This document shows, in pieces, positions 1 to 10,711 of a stretch of 64,000 bases of DNA (within the stretch, counting starts at the first letter, position 1; the number at the start of each line of letters is the position of its first letter). The DNA comes from Gloeopeniophorella convolvens (taxonomy: Eukaryota > Basidiomycota > Agaricomycetes > Russulales), in assembly GCA_022496205.1 (NCBI GenBank), contig WTXD01000068.1, positions 1 to 64,000 on the forward strand. The letters are read 5' to 3'. The position numbers were made by a program, and so were the translations under genes. The notes beneath the pieces are model-generated. The model was not told the DNA's origin. It made no database searches and saw only the letters and a program-made list of their open reading frames with translations.

Positions 1-1067
1 AACGCTGCGTCGATGACGAAACTAGCAGCAAGGGATTATGAAGACTTACTGCAGGTATGAGGCATATCTTACAGCAATACGGCTCGGAACTGATGTTAGC
101 GGCAGTGTGCTCTACTAGTTTTCGATGGGCTCATGCCTGAACCACATAACAGGATCATCTTGGACCTCATCTGGGACACCAGCGTCTGGCACGCATACGT
201 GAAACTGCGACTGCACACTGACAATACATTGTTCTTTTTCGAGCAGGCTACAGTTGCTCTTGGAGAGTCAGCAAGGAAGTTCAAGCGGGTGACATGTTCA
301 GAGTACATCACCACAGATCTCGCTCATGAGTATGCTGCACAAGGTCGGCGTCGGCCCGCTGCATCAAATCGAGCGACGGACCTCGATAGTCAACCCAAGA
401 AAGAATTCAACATGAACACGCCCAAATGGGCAGCTCTGGGGGACTATGTTTGGTCCATTGTCCGCATCGAAACCACCGACAACACATCAACACAAACTGT
501 GCATTTCCCGCACAAACTCTGATCATAAGTTGAGTGCTGACCTGCCACGCCTCGCAGCAAGAGCTGCATCATCGCCTGTCCAAGCGACGTTATATTCGAA
601 CTAACAAGAACAATATTATTCCTCAGCTCGCTATGCACGACGCCCGTGAATCAGCTTTGCGAGCCGTGGCTCAACAGTTGGACGAACATGTTATCACCGA
701 ACCGAGCATCCCCGTGCAGCAGCTCAAGCCCTGCAACCGCGACAAGACACAAGGCAACAGCGACCCTCTCAAGCGGTATTGTATTTCGGAGCAGTCAGAC
801 GAGCACGATGATATCACGGAGTGGCTGAGCCAACACCGTGGTGACCCCGCGATACAGGTGTGTCGCGCATCGTATTATGGCGGGCCTCCTGGGGCTGACG
901 TCAGTGCGCGAGGGATGGTACATCGAACTATTTGACTATGCGCTCACGTGTCTTCGCAAGATCAATACGAATGGACAAGAGCCTCCTGCGTTCACGATCC
1001 AAGACCGGAACACAGTCGAAATCAGAAAGCATGCCGTGCACTTCCACCGTACGCTCCGTGTCAACTT

Positions 1068-1748
1068 TGTTGAAGCGCAGCAGAGGGTGGAGTGACAACT
1101 GAAGGACACAGAGTGACGCTCAGTCAGAGAAGGTCAAAAGACTAATACATTAGTGCAATACCTGAAGGACACAGAGTGACGCTACAAGGTAAGGTAAGCA
1201 TAAGGTAGAAGTGAAAGGAGTGTAAGTGTACTTGCCTCAGTCAGAGAAGGTCAAAAGACTGAGGCTACAAAGGCGAAAGAGGAGGTCCTTTTATACAAGT
1301 AAGGAACGACAATAGCATGTGATAAACAATGCTTAGAAAGCCTAGAAGACCCATATGAAACGGAGTAAGAGTGGGTACCGGAGTACAGGGTGGGTCATGG
1401 AATGCCCTAGTGTTGAAGCGCAGCAGAGGGTGGAGTGACAACTGAAGGACACAGAGTGACGCTCAGTCAAGGAAGGTCAAAAGACTAGATTACAACAATA
1501 CCTGAAGGACACAGAGTGATGCTGTAAGGTAGTGTAAGTATAAGAAAGTAGAAAAGAGCGTAAGTGTACTTGCCTCAGTCAAGGAAGGTCAAAAGACTGA
1601 GGCTACAAAGGCGAAGAAAGGAGTCCTTATATACTGTAAGGATCGACAGATAGCATGTGATAAACACTGCTTAGAAAGCCTAGGAGACCCACATGAAACG
1701 GAGTAAGAGTGGGTACCGGAGTACAAGGTGGGTCATGGAATGCCCTAG
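1068..1748. repeat. Two tandem 340-bp copies inside the LTR
   Basis: Copy 1 (1068-1410) and copy 2 (1411-1748) both start TGTTGAAGCGCAGCAG and both end AATGCCCTAG. They differ by scattered substitutions and small indels. Within each copy the motif CTGAAGGACACAGAGTGA occurs twice. The LTR tail (1749-1890) is present once only. Confidence 0.85.
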
Positions 1749-1890
1749 AAGAGTCCAGAACATGGAAACGAATGTGGGGCTGAGCACAGCCTTAAGTCTA
1801 GAACATTATGTACACAAGATAAGATAGTCCTTGATCATTAGGTCCATATCTAATCTAATCAGAGCCGCCAGGACACTGTCCGTCTCAACA
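1068..1890. mobile_element. Solo LTR with internal tandem duplication
   Basis: The insert starts TGTTGA and ends TCAACA, the TG...CA ends of an LTR, and is flanked by a 5-bp direct repeat AACTT (1063-1067 and 1891-1895). Removing it restores the transposase frame (RVNF joined to TTYD). No gag or pol is present, so it is a solo LTR left by recombination. It contains TATA-like stretches near 1290 and 1630. Copia or gypsy origin cannot be told from this alone. Confidence 0.8.
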
Positions 1891-2973
1891 AACTTTACAA
1901 CATATGACCTGCGCCGCGAGCAACACATGATCAGCCCCCGAACTCGACCGTACATCATGGTGCTCGCTGACGAAAATCCCTCCGCAGATCCTCACATGTC
2001 ATATCCATACTGGTTTGGACGTGTGCTAGCAATAGGACATATTGACGCACGTCTGCGAGGCTCCACAGACAAATTCGAGTGCTTTGACTTTGCATAGGTT
2101 CAGTGGCTTGGGATCAATGAGAATGCGAAGGGTGGCTGGCTTAAAAAGCGGCCGCCTAGTGTATCTTACATCTCAGCAGACCAACCAGGCGCGTTTGCAA
2201 TCATCGACCCTGCACACATCATCCGGGGAGTCCATATCATCCCCACATTCGCATCCGCGCGGACAGACCTTGCCTTGCCAGGGAATTCAATAGCGCAGAA
2301 ATGGTACAAGTGCGACGATGATTGCGACTGGAGCCATTATTGGGTGAACATGTAAGTCAACATACATTCATCACCTTCTACTACTAATCATGCTCGCCTT
2401 CGCCTGCTAGAGTTGTCAACCGTGATGCCATCATGCGCTTTTGTGGCGGAGGTGTGGGGCACTTACTCACGCGCGGGTTCGACTCGCAACTCGAAAGCGA
2501 GCCACATACACACAAGGCATTTAATAGTATCATCCGACCAAACGGTGCTGCCGATGATGAGGAACTGGACGACGAGGAGCTTGCAGATGAAGACTGGGTT
2601 GTTGAAGAAGAGGACCCAGATGAAGAGGAAGGCGGTCCTGGGGACCCAGATTCAGATGAAGGCGAGCGCGAGAGGGCGGGAGACAGTGAAGGCAGCGATG
2701 ATGGCGCCGAGGGCAATAGTGATGATGACGATGACGACAACGACGACATGGACGCTAATGGCGATGATTTGTACACTCACGCGGTCGGCTTAGGTGCCTA
2801 TTAATACAATCACAATACACTTTTAGTGTGACTGATCCCCACACCGTGCCACTTATAATTCACTACAAGGGTCATCTTATATACCACAAAGCTTGCCAAT
2901 CTCAATCCTACTTAGGTGGGACCTTGCCAATTGCTACCGTACGCACGCTTAATATTGCAAAGGCCCGTCCGTG

Positions 2974-2981
2974 ATCCGATG
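2974..2981. repeat. Left target-site duplication of the TIR transposon
   Basis: ATCCGATG lies immediately before the left terminal repeat and is repeated exactly at 10524-10531 after the right one. An 8-bp duplication is seen in hAT, P and Zisupton-like (KDZ) elements. Confidence 0.85.
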
Positions 2982-3006
2982 AGGCCCCCCGAAAATACAC
3001 TGGGGA
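2982..3006 (+). repeat. Left terminal inverted repeat
   Basis: 25 bp identical to the reverse complement of 10499-10523; similarity continues imperfectly for about 12 bp further in (a TGATCA-like stretch on the left, TGAATCA on the right). Confidence 0.9.
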
Positions 3007-3041
3007 TGTTTGATCAGACGAAGGCCGATTTTGACCTGTTT

Positions 3042-3127
3042 GTAGCGGATTATTTTGTTACCATATTAGGAAGGTGTGTAGCGGATTGCTGATCCGACCT
3101 CCCGATCGGGCGGTTCTGTAGCGGATT
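3042..3127 (+). repeat. Left subterminal repeats GTAGCGGATT (three copies)
   Basis: Copies at 3042-3051, 3078-3087 and 3118-3127; the last two are followed by a TGATC-type motif. Such subterminal repeats are commonly transposase-binding sites; that role is inferred here. Confidence 0.75.
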
Positions 3128-3194
3128 GTATGATCAAACATCCAGAAAATCAGATTAAATCAGGATAAATCCATAAAAATTGCTACAGAGTCCC

Positions 3195-6100
3195 CTACAC
3201 ATCGTCATCACCCTTAGAAGAAATCATATGGTGGAGATCGTTTATGGACGCCATGAGAGCTAACCGAGATCTACTCAGAGTCTCGAGTGTGGCCAAGGCC
3301 GCGGGGTTTACCTCGAGGCCGCGCTGCGTCTTCAAAACAAATCCTTGCGGTAGCATGTACAAGAACTGCGCCCCGGGAAGATGAGAAAAGCGAGGGATGA
3401 TGAGTCGTGAGGTAGGGCCATGGAACTCCTTGAATACAGTGCGTTGGCGGGCGTTTTGTTCCCAGACTTGGATGCCCATATACGAGACCGCGCCGACGCT
3501 GACTACCTTCCTGATCCACCCATGGCGTGCTACTTTCGCAGTACCACGCGTGTACATAGTGATGACTGGTGGCGTGACTAGTTTAGCTTTTAGCAAAGGC
3601 TTGAAATGTGAGGTTCACCTTGCCCGATCATCAACTTGTCATCAATTGCGACGATGCCATACACATCGTTTTGCAGGGGGCAGAAATGGTTCACCTTGGC
3701 TGTCGCGATGTCTTCAGAGAGTGGCAAGGACTTGAAGGCAAGGCGCCTTTTCTTCATGTTCTGAATCGCGTTCTGATGTCAGCATCATTCTAGTGCCAGT
3801 AGAGATGGCGCACTCACCGTAGCCGCTGCGGTGCTCTGAGCCACTTTTTGTGAATACGTCGTATTTGCTGTCTCTGCATCAGCCTCGGCCTCCGCTTCAG
3901 CCAGGTAGTTGACGAGGCCTGTCCTCTTGGTGTATCGCAGATGGCGGACAACGCCTGCGCTGGTTTCGGCATTGTTGGGTGCCTCGACTTCGTCAATGAT
4001 GTCGCGGATCTTCTGCGCCAGCTGCTGGTGCTCGGAAAGAGGCGACTCTGCCTTAGTGCCAGCGCCTTGGTTGTCTTCTTCTGAAGGTTCTTTGTTTGCA
4101 TTTCCCTGGAGCTTTCGGACGCCGCGCTCAGCTTCTCGTGTCTGGTGTAGCGCACGTATCTTGACCAGCAAGGAGAGGTCACCGCTCATCAAGGTGGGCT
4201 CAGAAATGTCGAGATGGGGTGGGGTGGGGCTGTCCGAGGGAGATTGCGCAGTCCGAAGAAGAGTTTTCAAGTTCGCCGTAAGCTCATCTGTGAGCGCAGA
4301 GTCGGAATCGGGCAAACCCTCCCTATAGGATAGCAAGCTATGAGTTTAACCACCGGAGTAGCGAACATGTAGACGCTTACAATCTGTCTGCATCTTGCAT
4401 ATTTAGCGCAGCGGCGGCGAGGGAGTACTCCTGCAGGAGTTCGCATGCTCCTGAGGGGATGTTCGGATGGTCTCCGTGTTCTGCCATTGCATCTAGAGCC
4501 TCCTGGAGACCCCTTCGATCCGATTCAGGCTCAGGTTTGTCGTCGTTGCAGCCGGCGTCTGCATCATCGTCCGAGTCATTGTCCCCATCGTCGTTAGGTG
4601 CCAGCGGTGAGTGCGCGCTCGAGTCAGTGCTCGGTCCGTCGTAGCCAAGCTGAGACCAGAGATAAAGGGCCTCCTCGTAGGCCAGACGAATCAGGGAGCG
4701 GATCTCCTCATCAGATGGGAAGACAGAGAAGAGATCGGGTGGTGCGTCTTCACTGTCGAAGTACGTGTGCGAATAGCCCGATGCCGTCTTCCCATATTCG
4801 CGGTCCATGGATTTGCATGCGCTTTGAAGGCGAATGGTGAGCTTTGGTATCATGCGGAGAACGTCGAGGGCCGAGAAGTCGGTAATGAGGCTGCAGAGCA
4901 TACCGAAAACGTGCTCTGTGCTTTCGCTCCCGTGCATCCAGGGAAGCAGGGGGGATTTACATTCTAGATGGTCTCTGTGGATATAGATGAGACCCAAAAG
5001 AGAGTTCACCACGATGTCGATGATCTCGTTGGCGTCGCGCGAGAGGAAGTGGCGCTGTTCGCTATACCCGCCATTGCGAAGGAACTGCCGCCAGATATCT
5101 TTGAAGAACTTGGCACGGAAGGCCATCTTGATCCTGATTGCGTGAGATATCTTCCGACTCTGCACGGAATCACACAGGTCCCCAAAGACAAAGCTGTAGA
5201 TCCCAAGTCCGATGTTAGGCGGCGAGCCATCAGGGGGGTCTAGCGTGTAGGAGAGTACTGAGCTCGAGAACAGGCGCTCCGCAGCACGGTCATCCTGACG
5301 ATCCGTGTTTTGAACGTCACGGCTGCGAAGAGGGCTATTCTTCTTGTCTTGAACCATCTCCCATAGTTGCTGGTAGAAGGCAAGGTACTTGGCGAGGATG
5401 AATAGTTTCACGCCCGAGTACAAGTTGTTCCGAAGCGTTTTCCGAAGATGCTTCGAGTCCTGCGTGATTGCCAGTAACTGACCGAAGATCTTCAGGAGCT
5501 CGCAAGTGATTGGCGGAGACGTGCCGTCTGGGTGCTCCGCGACAACGCGTATGATGAGCTCCGCATACTGCGGGTCCTTGAAGAAGTCACGAAGGAGCTT
5601 CCGTGCCTTACGCTCAGTGACAGCGCCATCGGAACCTAGTGAGATAACGCAAATGGGGTCCTTGTTGTTCAAGAGATGCGTGAGAAGCTGGGCATCCATA
5701 GATGCTAAGCTAAGAGCCGACGTCGCCTTAGATGAGATCGCAGCAGCAGCCAGGATGAGAGGGGGTACACCGCGGTGAGGGATCTGAAGCGTCCATACCC
5801 GCAACTTGTCAGCTCTCAGAAGATTGTGCTCCTTGAGATACTTGCGAAACTCTGCGGCATCCTTGTGGGTGATCTCGAGAGGCTCAGAGCCCGCAAGCCC
5901 CACGGCGTACCACTTCTTCTTCTTCGAGTCATAGACCGGGCGAATGGAGGGGAGTAGCGCAGTGTCATCAACGCCTATGGAGAGAGGGGCGTTGGCAGGG
6001 TACTTGTATGTCGCTAGATAGTCGCGTGCCCGCTCGTATGCCTGGGGACCGATTCCGAAAGAGAAGAGTGGCATTTTCGCCCGGATCTGCTGGAAGCTGC

Positions 6101-8011
6101 GCTCAGTACGCCCTCCGAAGCGTGATCTGAACGAACGGGCTGCAGCTCCGGATATGCAGAATAACTCATGCAGCCAGTCGCTGATTGCGGGAGGATACTT
6201 GAAGTTTTGAAGGCCGTGTCCCTTGAGTTCACGCTCTGCCTTCATAACTAGCATCGAGACGAAGTCCAAGACGAGTGGCTTCTTGTCGAAAGCACCAGCG
6301 GTTACGAGCTTCACCAGGCGCAGCAGCAAGTCACTGCTTTCGTGTTCCTGGATTGAATCGAGGATGAGAAATACAAGGTAGTGACATCGAGCGCATGCAA
6401 TGACTCACCTCCTTCAAAAGTGTCAGGACTGGAGAGCCTTTAGATATCAGCCCAGCCATTTCCTTGGATTGGAATACGTGCGGGGTGCGAAGACGGTTTG
6501 TGGCAGTGGGTTCCTCTCTGCTTATGGCGACTGTGAAAGGGTGCAGGGAGAGGAGGGCGTCACACGCGGCGCAGGGCTTGACACGTTCAGAGCCCGTGGG
6601 GCGAGCAACCTCGCGCAGGCAGGGGTTCTTGCCAGTCGCGTAGACACGCTGGTTAGCATGGTCGTTCCTCCATTTGTGGGTGGTGGTTTGAAGGGCGCGT
6701 ACTTCGTCCCTGTCTTTCTGCGACTCGAGATCGGCATAATTCATCGTGAATCGCTTCTGCGAGACCGTGTCAAGGCCTTGGCCCCCCGCGGAGGTAACAG
6801 GAGTCCTAGAAAGATATTTCTTGATGTCGGCGTGATCGTGCACGCCGATTCCGGGGCACGGCCATAGATCTGGGTCAGGCGGAAGAGCAGTGTCACGTGC
6901 TGTGCAGGGGTTCTACCGAAGGACTTGCAAGACCTAAGCCTCGCGGTCGCAGTAGAGGATGAAGAGCGATGGGGCAAGTCGGGTGGCGATCAAGCACACT
7001 AGAGGATGCCACTGAAACTCCAGTATATTACAGGAGGTCAAAGCTAAGGAGCTAAGACGCTACTGGCAGGTCCTTATATACTACAAGGTACCTACTGACT
7101 AAGCAACTGGTTCGGGTTCATGTGGGTCAGGAAGCGGGAGTACAAGTGGAGCATGCTATAAATAGACATGCTGACTGAACGCTCACTCAGCTGACGTCAC
7201 CATCAGTCAGCAGTGAGTCATCCGCGTTTCGTCAGCGTCATGGCCTAGGCCCGGTCACGAGTCTCATCACGTGCTCGGTCACGTGACTGCGGAGACCTCG
7301 GTCCAAGGGCGAGGCGTCGAAGCCGGTCGTCTATGCTCGTCAGTCCCTCCTGCTGCTGGTCGTACCGCACCAAGTTGGCACGGATATCTGCAGACGTCAG
7401 AAGGGTCGTCGGGGTCGGTTCGCCCGGCCCGGAAGCCGCGGGCTGAGATCGTGACAAGCAGTGTCTTCGGGGGGTGACAGCGTACGATCACAGCGCGCTG
7501 AGACATCAGTCTCGCAAGAAGAGGACCGATTGTCTAACTTGTAGACTGCCTTCATGCCTATATCGAGGGTGGACATCCCACCGTCCATCCTTTTCCGAAC
7601 CCCGCAGGTTTGCAGGTGACGCTTGAAAAGGTAGACCTCATAAACACCTCCCATGATGATCGTCTCCTTGCAACGCGGATGAAAGACGTCTCGACCCTTG
7701 CGAGGATCGACGTCGTCCACCTCTGCTCTGGCATCGAGCGCGTGAATCTTTGCTTTGAAATTTCCCCATCGAACCGGATGGCGCTTGAAAGTGCCATTCG
7801 CCACGGCTTCAATCAGCCTCTTCCTCTCGGACCAGGAAGACTTGTGATGAACCTGGTCAAGCGCGTCCGGTTTCTTCGGAGTTGGAGGTAATGTACGCGA
7901 AGATGTTTTTCGAGTGGAAGTGGATGGGGACGAAGACGATCCGGCCGGGGTATGTGATGCTGACGGTGTAATGGAAGTGGTGCCTGCGGTCTCGTGTAGG
8001 GGTCCGCAGGC
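3195..8011 (-). pseudogene. DDE transposase half of the transposon gene
   Basis: This continues the frame of the Ulp1 half across an in-frame TGA (8012-8014, probably CGA to TGA). Pieces from N to C: a Thr/Ser linker, a basic stretch (WSERKRLIEAVANGT), a zinc-finger-like segment near 7600-7660 (HPRC ... FKRHLQTC, with His where the first Cys would be expected), an exon 6899-6409 with WPCPGIG, KWRNDH and CAAC motifs, a long exon 6347-4381 with the catalytic core, then exons about 4337-3818, 3772-3619 and 3565-3195. Candidate acidic residues are Asp in SIGVDDTALL, Asp in SLGSDGAV and Glu in HGSESTEHVFG; QDSKH and SGYSHTYFD are further family motifs. Junction phases agree from 6409 to the stop. 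The stretch 6900-7500 could not be joined cleanly and holds foreign-looking AT-rich sequence. The LTR-free core suggests a recently active enzyme. Confidence 0.75.
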
Positions 8012-9941
8012 TCATTTAGCTGTCAGGCTGGGGCGAGCGTCGTCTTTGCCCCTTGCTCGCTTTGAGGGTACGGTGGATGGAACATAGTGAAAGAACGACC
8101 CTATTTTTTGCTGCCTTAGTAAAGGTTTTGAGGATGACGGCTGCTCGCTCTCAATGGAGATAGGAGGTGCCACCTGTTCAGAGGGAAAGGGCGTGGGGGT
8201 GCGTGAAGAGGGCAAGGTCGAAGATTCGGTGGAGGAGTCGAAATCGGCTTCCGAAGAAGCCACTTCGAGGACTGCTATAGGCGGCAGCAGACTCGGCGAT
8301 GATCTGCCAGAGTGAAGAAGTGGGGATGAGGGCGTGGAAACTTCGGCGGCATCGATATCCTAAAGCACTGTATGAGCAAGTATAACACCCTGCTGAATTT
8401 GTTCGTACCATCGAACGTGACGCTGCGCCTAGTTCCTCAGCAGGTGCATCTGCTCCGTCAGGGGACTCAGCAAAGTCCCCGTCATTGTCGAAATCCTACC
8501 AGAGGATGTTAGCTGCAATTCCAAAAGCTGTGCAAGTATAGGAACTTCGTACCATGGTGTCGGCGGCCGCATCTTCCGTATCAGATGGCTGAATAGCGCC
8601 TCGGAGTTCCTAGTAACTCGTGTCAGCCCCAAGCCTGAGAGAATGCAGGTATTCGAACGCACCATAAAGTTATAAAATCCAGATTTCCTTACTGCCTCTG
8701 CTGACGCGTCCATGATGGCGAGAAATTCCTGAATGCGGAGAACCTCGCGCGTTGCCTTGGTCCATAGTGCCTCGCCGAACAGGTGATGTTTGATAGTATT
8801 GATCGCAATGATGCCACACGAATAGCTATCGGGTTGTTTGGCACACGGTAATGGTTTGCGGAGTAGAGTGGGCGTCTTGTCAGGGATATGAAAATGAAGC
8901 CAGTTCCGAATGCCAGAAAGTAGGTCCTGCGGGATTGCGCGACCAAGCGAGTCGCCCCAGCGTATAGTGCAATCGCTGGTGATCGCGACAACAGACCAAT
9001 GATCGTGCTGAGAATTTGCCACAAAGATGACCTCGCCGTCCTTGGAGAACTTCACAAGATGATCGCCAAGCTCTTGTAAGGCCTCTGGTCCTTTCGCGCG
9101 ATAGGTTTCAATGCTGGTATCGTCTGCTTGGAATACTTCTAAGCGAGAGAGGAGGAAGGGGACGAAGGGAGTCTCGATGCGGACGTTGTCGAGCGGCAGC
9201 CCCCCTGCTTGAGTACGCTGCAGTTTCATGGTGGAAAGCATAACGTCAATATGACTGTCATAGAGCCATTCGTTTGAGAGCATGGTAGACATCCTTGTTA
9301 CAGCGAGGTAGCTTCCTGACACTAGAGCAAAGCCCCTCCACGCCACACCCTGGAGGATGTCGCGCGCGGGCAGCATAAGCATCGAAACCATGGCTATCAG
9401 AGCACCTTTTGAGCCACTGGTACGATGCTTCCCACTTCTGCTTTGCACCAATAGCCTCTGTGAGCTCAGCCCAGAAAGTGAGGACATGAAATGGAAGAAA
9501 CAAGTCTGACTTGGCACGTGTGGGGTCCCTGATGGACACTTTCCCATCTAGCATCGCCTGCCCAGCGTAATCGCGCAGCTTTCGTACGCAGGCCGGCGAG
9601 GGTACTACACGAGTGAGGCAGCTCGAGAGCTCAGATGTGGTCGGCAATCTTGTAGAGAAGTAAGTTATGGCTTCTTTGGACGTATCTTGCGTGAGGATGG
9701 ACGGGAAGTCGCATTTAATGAGTTCTGGAATGACGACCTCATCGCGGGGGAGGAGTTCGAGGGCGCTCGATGGCAACGCGAGACGTCGGAGCAGCTCGTC
9801 AGACACAGAAGAAGGGACATCCCGGTACTTTTGACCAGTTCCTATCCACTCCTTCAGAATCTTCGAGTCAGAGGGTGTGGGAGAGGGAGGTGGGGAGTCG
9901 TCGACATTGATGAATTTGTGTGGATCAGAGTTAGAAGCCAT
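8012..9941 (-). CDS. Ulp1/C48 SUMO-protease-like half of the transposon gene, with PIP-box motif
   Basis: Exons 9941-9406, 9335-8663, 8609-8553, 8495-8409 and 8359-8012; the last four junctions are all phase 0. The N-terminus is Ser/Pro-rich with FINVDDSP, a possible SUMO-interacting motif. The protease core has His in SQHDHWSVV, Asp in RWGDSLG and Cys in QPDSYSCGII, the triad of Ulp1/adenain-type cysteine proteases, which process SUMO-like proteins. Two short acidic exons lead to QQKIGSFF near 8100, a textbook PCNA-interaction motif (Q-x-x-I-x-x-F-F). The frame then meets a TGA at 8012-8014 but continues open beyond it into the zinc-finger and transposase region. So protease and transposase appear to be one polypeptide, or the protease is made alone by termination at this TGA. 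Start chosen at ATG 9941. Confidence 0.8.
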
Positions 9942-10326
9942 GAGCACGATATTCAGAGCAAACGAGATGGAGTGCCTCGCTCAGATCATCGCCTCTGCTT
10001 AAATCAAGCTCACGGAGGTGAAGGGTCGGTGAGTGGCATGTTGCAAGCGATCGAGCAGAACAAGCGGATTCAGATATTGCAATAGTCTCAACCCAGGACG
10101 ACGAGGAAGTGCGAGGAAGACAAACAGCTCTCCCGACGAGGAGAGCAACCAGAGGGCGCCTGCAGTTAGGCAGGCGAGAAAGATAAACAGGTTTCCCAAT
10201 AAGCATGCACGTCCGAGGGAGACCGAGAGCCACAATACATGCAGGGACACTGGAGACCAGACACATAGATCTAGGCGAGCTTAACTCCGGAGGACACCGG
10301 CACCACAGCAAGATCGGGCAGTATGC

Positions 10327-10487
10327 GTAGCGGATTATGATTCAACATTGTCAACAAACGTGTGTCTGTAGCGGATTACCGGATCAAAGTTCCGATGACT
10401 AAGCAGTATCTCCGTAGCGGATTATATCCATATAAGGCAACTTTTGATTCAACATTATTCCCTTTTTAGGTAATACTGTAGCGGATT
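10327..10487 (+). repeat. Right subterminal repeats GTAGCGGATT (four copies)
   Basis: Copies at 10327-10336, 10368-10377, 10414-10423 and 10478-10487, some followed by TGATTCAAC. They are in the same strand orientation as the left-end copies, although the terminal repeats themselves are inverted. Confidence 0.75.
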
Positions 10488-10498
10488 TTGATTCAACT

Positions 10499-10523
10499 TC
10501 CCCAGTGTATTTTCGGGGGGCCT
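10499..10523 (-). repeat. Right terminal inverted repeat
   Basis: Perfect 25-bp inverse of 2982-3006, followed directly by the target duplication ATCCGATG (10524-10531). Confidence 0.9.
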
Positions 10524-10711
10524 ATCCGATGGGGCTGGCAAATCCGGATGTCCCGAACCGTGCCGGTGCCGAATCGCTCCATGGCCCTATATGGTAGTAT
10601 AAGTCCGGTCCACCGTCGGACCGTTTCGAAAACCCCCGCAAGGACCGGCCGTCGTTCCGGACTTTTGCTGATGCCAGCAGGATCTCAGCTGCCTTCATTC
10701 AAATCCTCATC

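Larger units (their letters stand above)
1..2804 (+). pseudogene. Plavaka-like transposase remnant (C-terminal part)
   Basis: The window begins inside the gene. Exon pieces read 1-54 (ending YEDLLQ), 117-489 (LMPEPHNRIILDL, ALGDYVWSI, TTDNTSTQT), 553 onward (HRLSKRRYIRTNKN), then after the LTR insertion TTYDLRREQHMISPRTRPY, and from about 2411 NRDAIMRFCGGGVGH followed by a very acidic tail ending at 2804. These blocks match, in order, the C-terminal half of the Plavaka-type (CACTA-like) transposases common in Agaricomycetes as I remember them; the family name is recall, not a search. It is dead: an 822-bp LTR splits it at 1068 and an in-frame TAG at 2095-2097 stands where the family has Trp (TGG to TAG). 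The spliced frame is otherwise still readable, so inactivation looks fairly recent. Confidence 0.75.
2982..10523 (-). mobile_element. Complete 7.5-kb TIR DNA transposon carrying a Ulp1 protease and DDE transposase
   Basis: The ends are 25-bp perfect inverted repeats starting AGGCCCCCCGAAAATACACT, flanked by an exact 8-bp target duplication. Inside each end are copies of GTAGCGGATT (three left, four right). One long spliced gene occupies the minus strand (3195-9941). Perfect ends and duplication indicate a recent insertion. The combination of Ulp1-type protease with transposase and 8-bp duplication recalls KDZ/Zisupton-type fungal elements, but the transposase core belongs to another widespread Agaricomycete family that I know only as hypothetical proteins, so superfamily assignment is left open. 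The internal gene carries a TGA, so this copy may depend on another copy for mobility. Confidence 0.9.

Noticed and set aside
2384..2804. Ser-rich minus-strand frame of 130 codons
   Set aside because: Antisense of the acidic Glu/Asp repeats at the transposase C-terminus.
7010..7240. Possible second LTR inside the transposon (GGTCCTTATATACT shared with the LTR at 1.1-1.9 kb)
   Set aside because: Only a short TATA-containing stretch is similar; no TG...CA ends or target duplication were found.
2982..10523. Firm assignment of the transposon to KDZ/Zisupton
   Set aside because: Ulp1 and 8-bp duplication fit, but the transposase motifs seen are those of a different remembered family; no profile search was possible.
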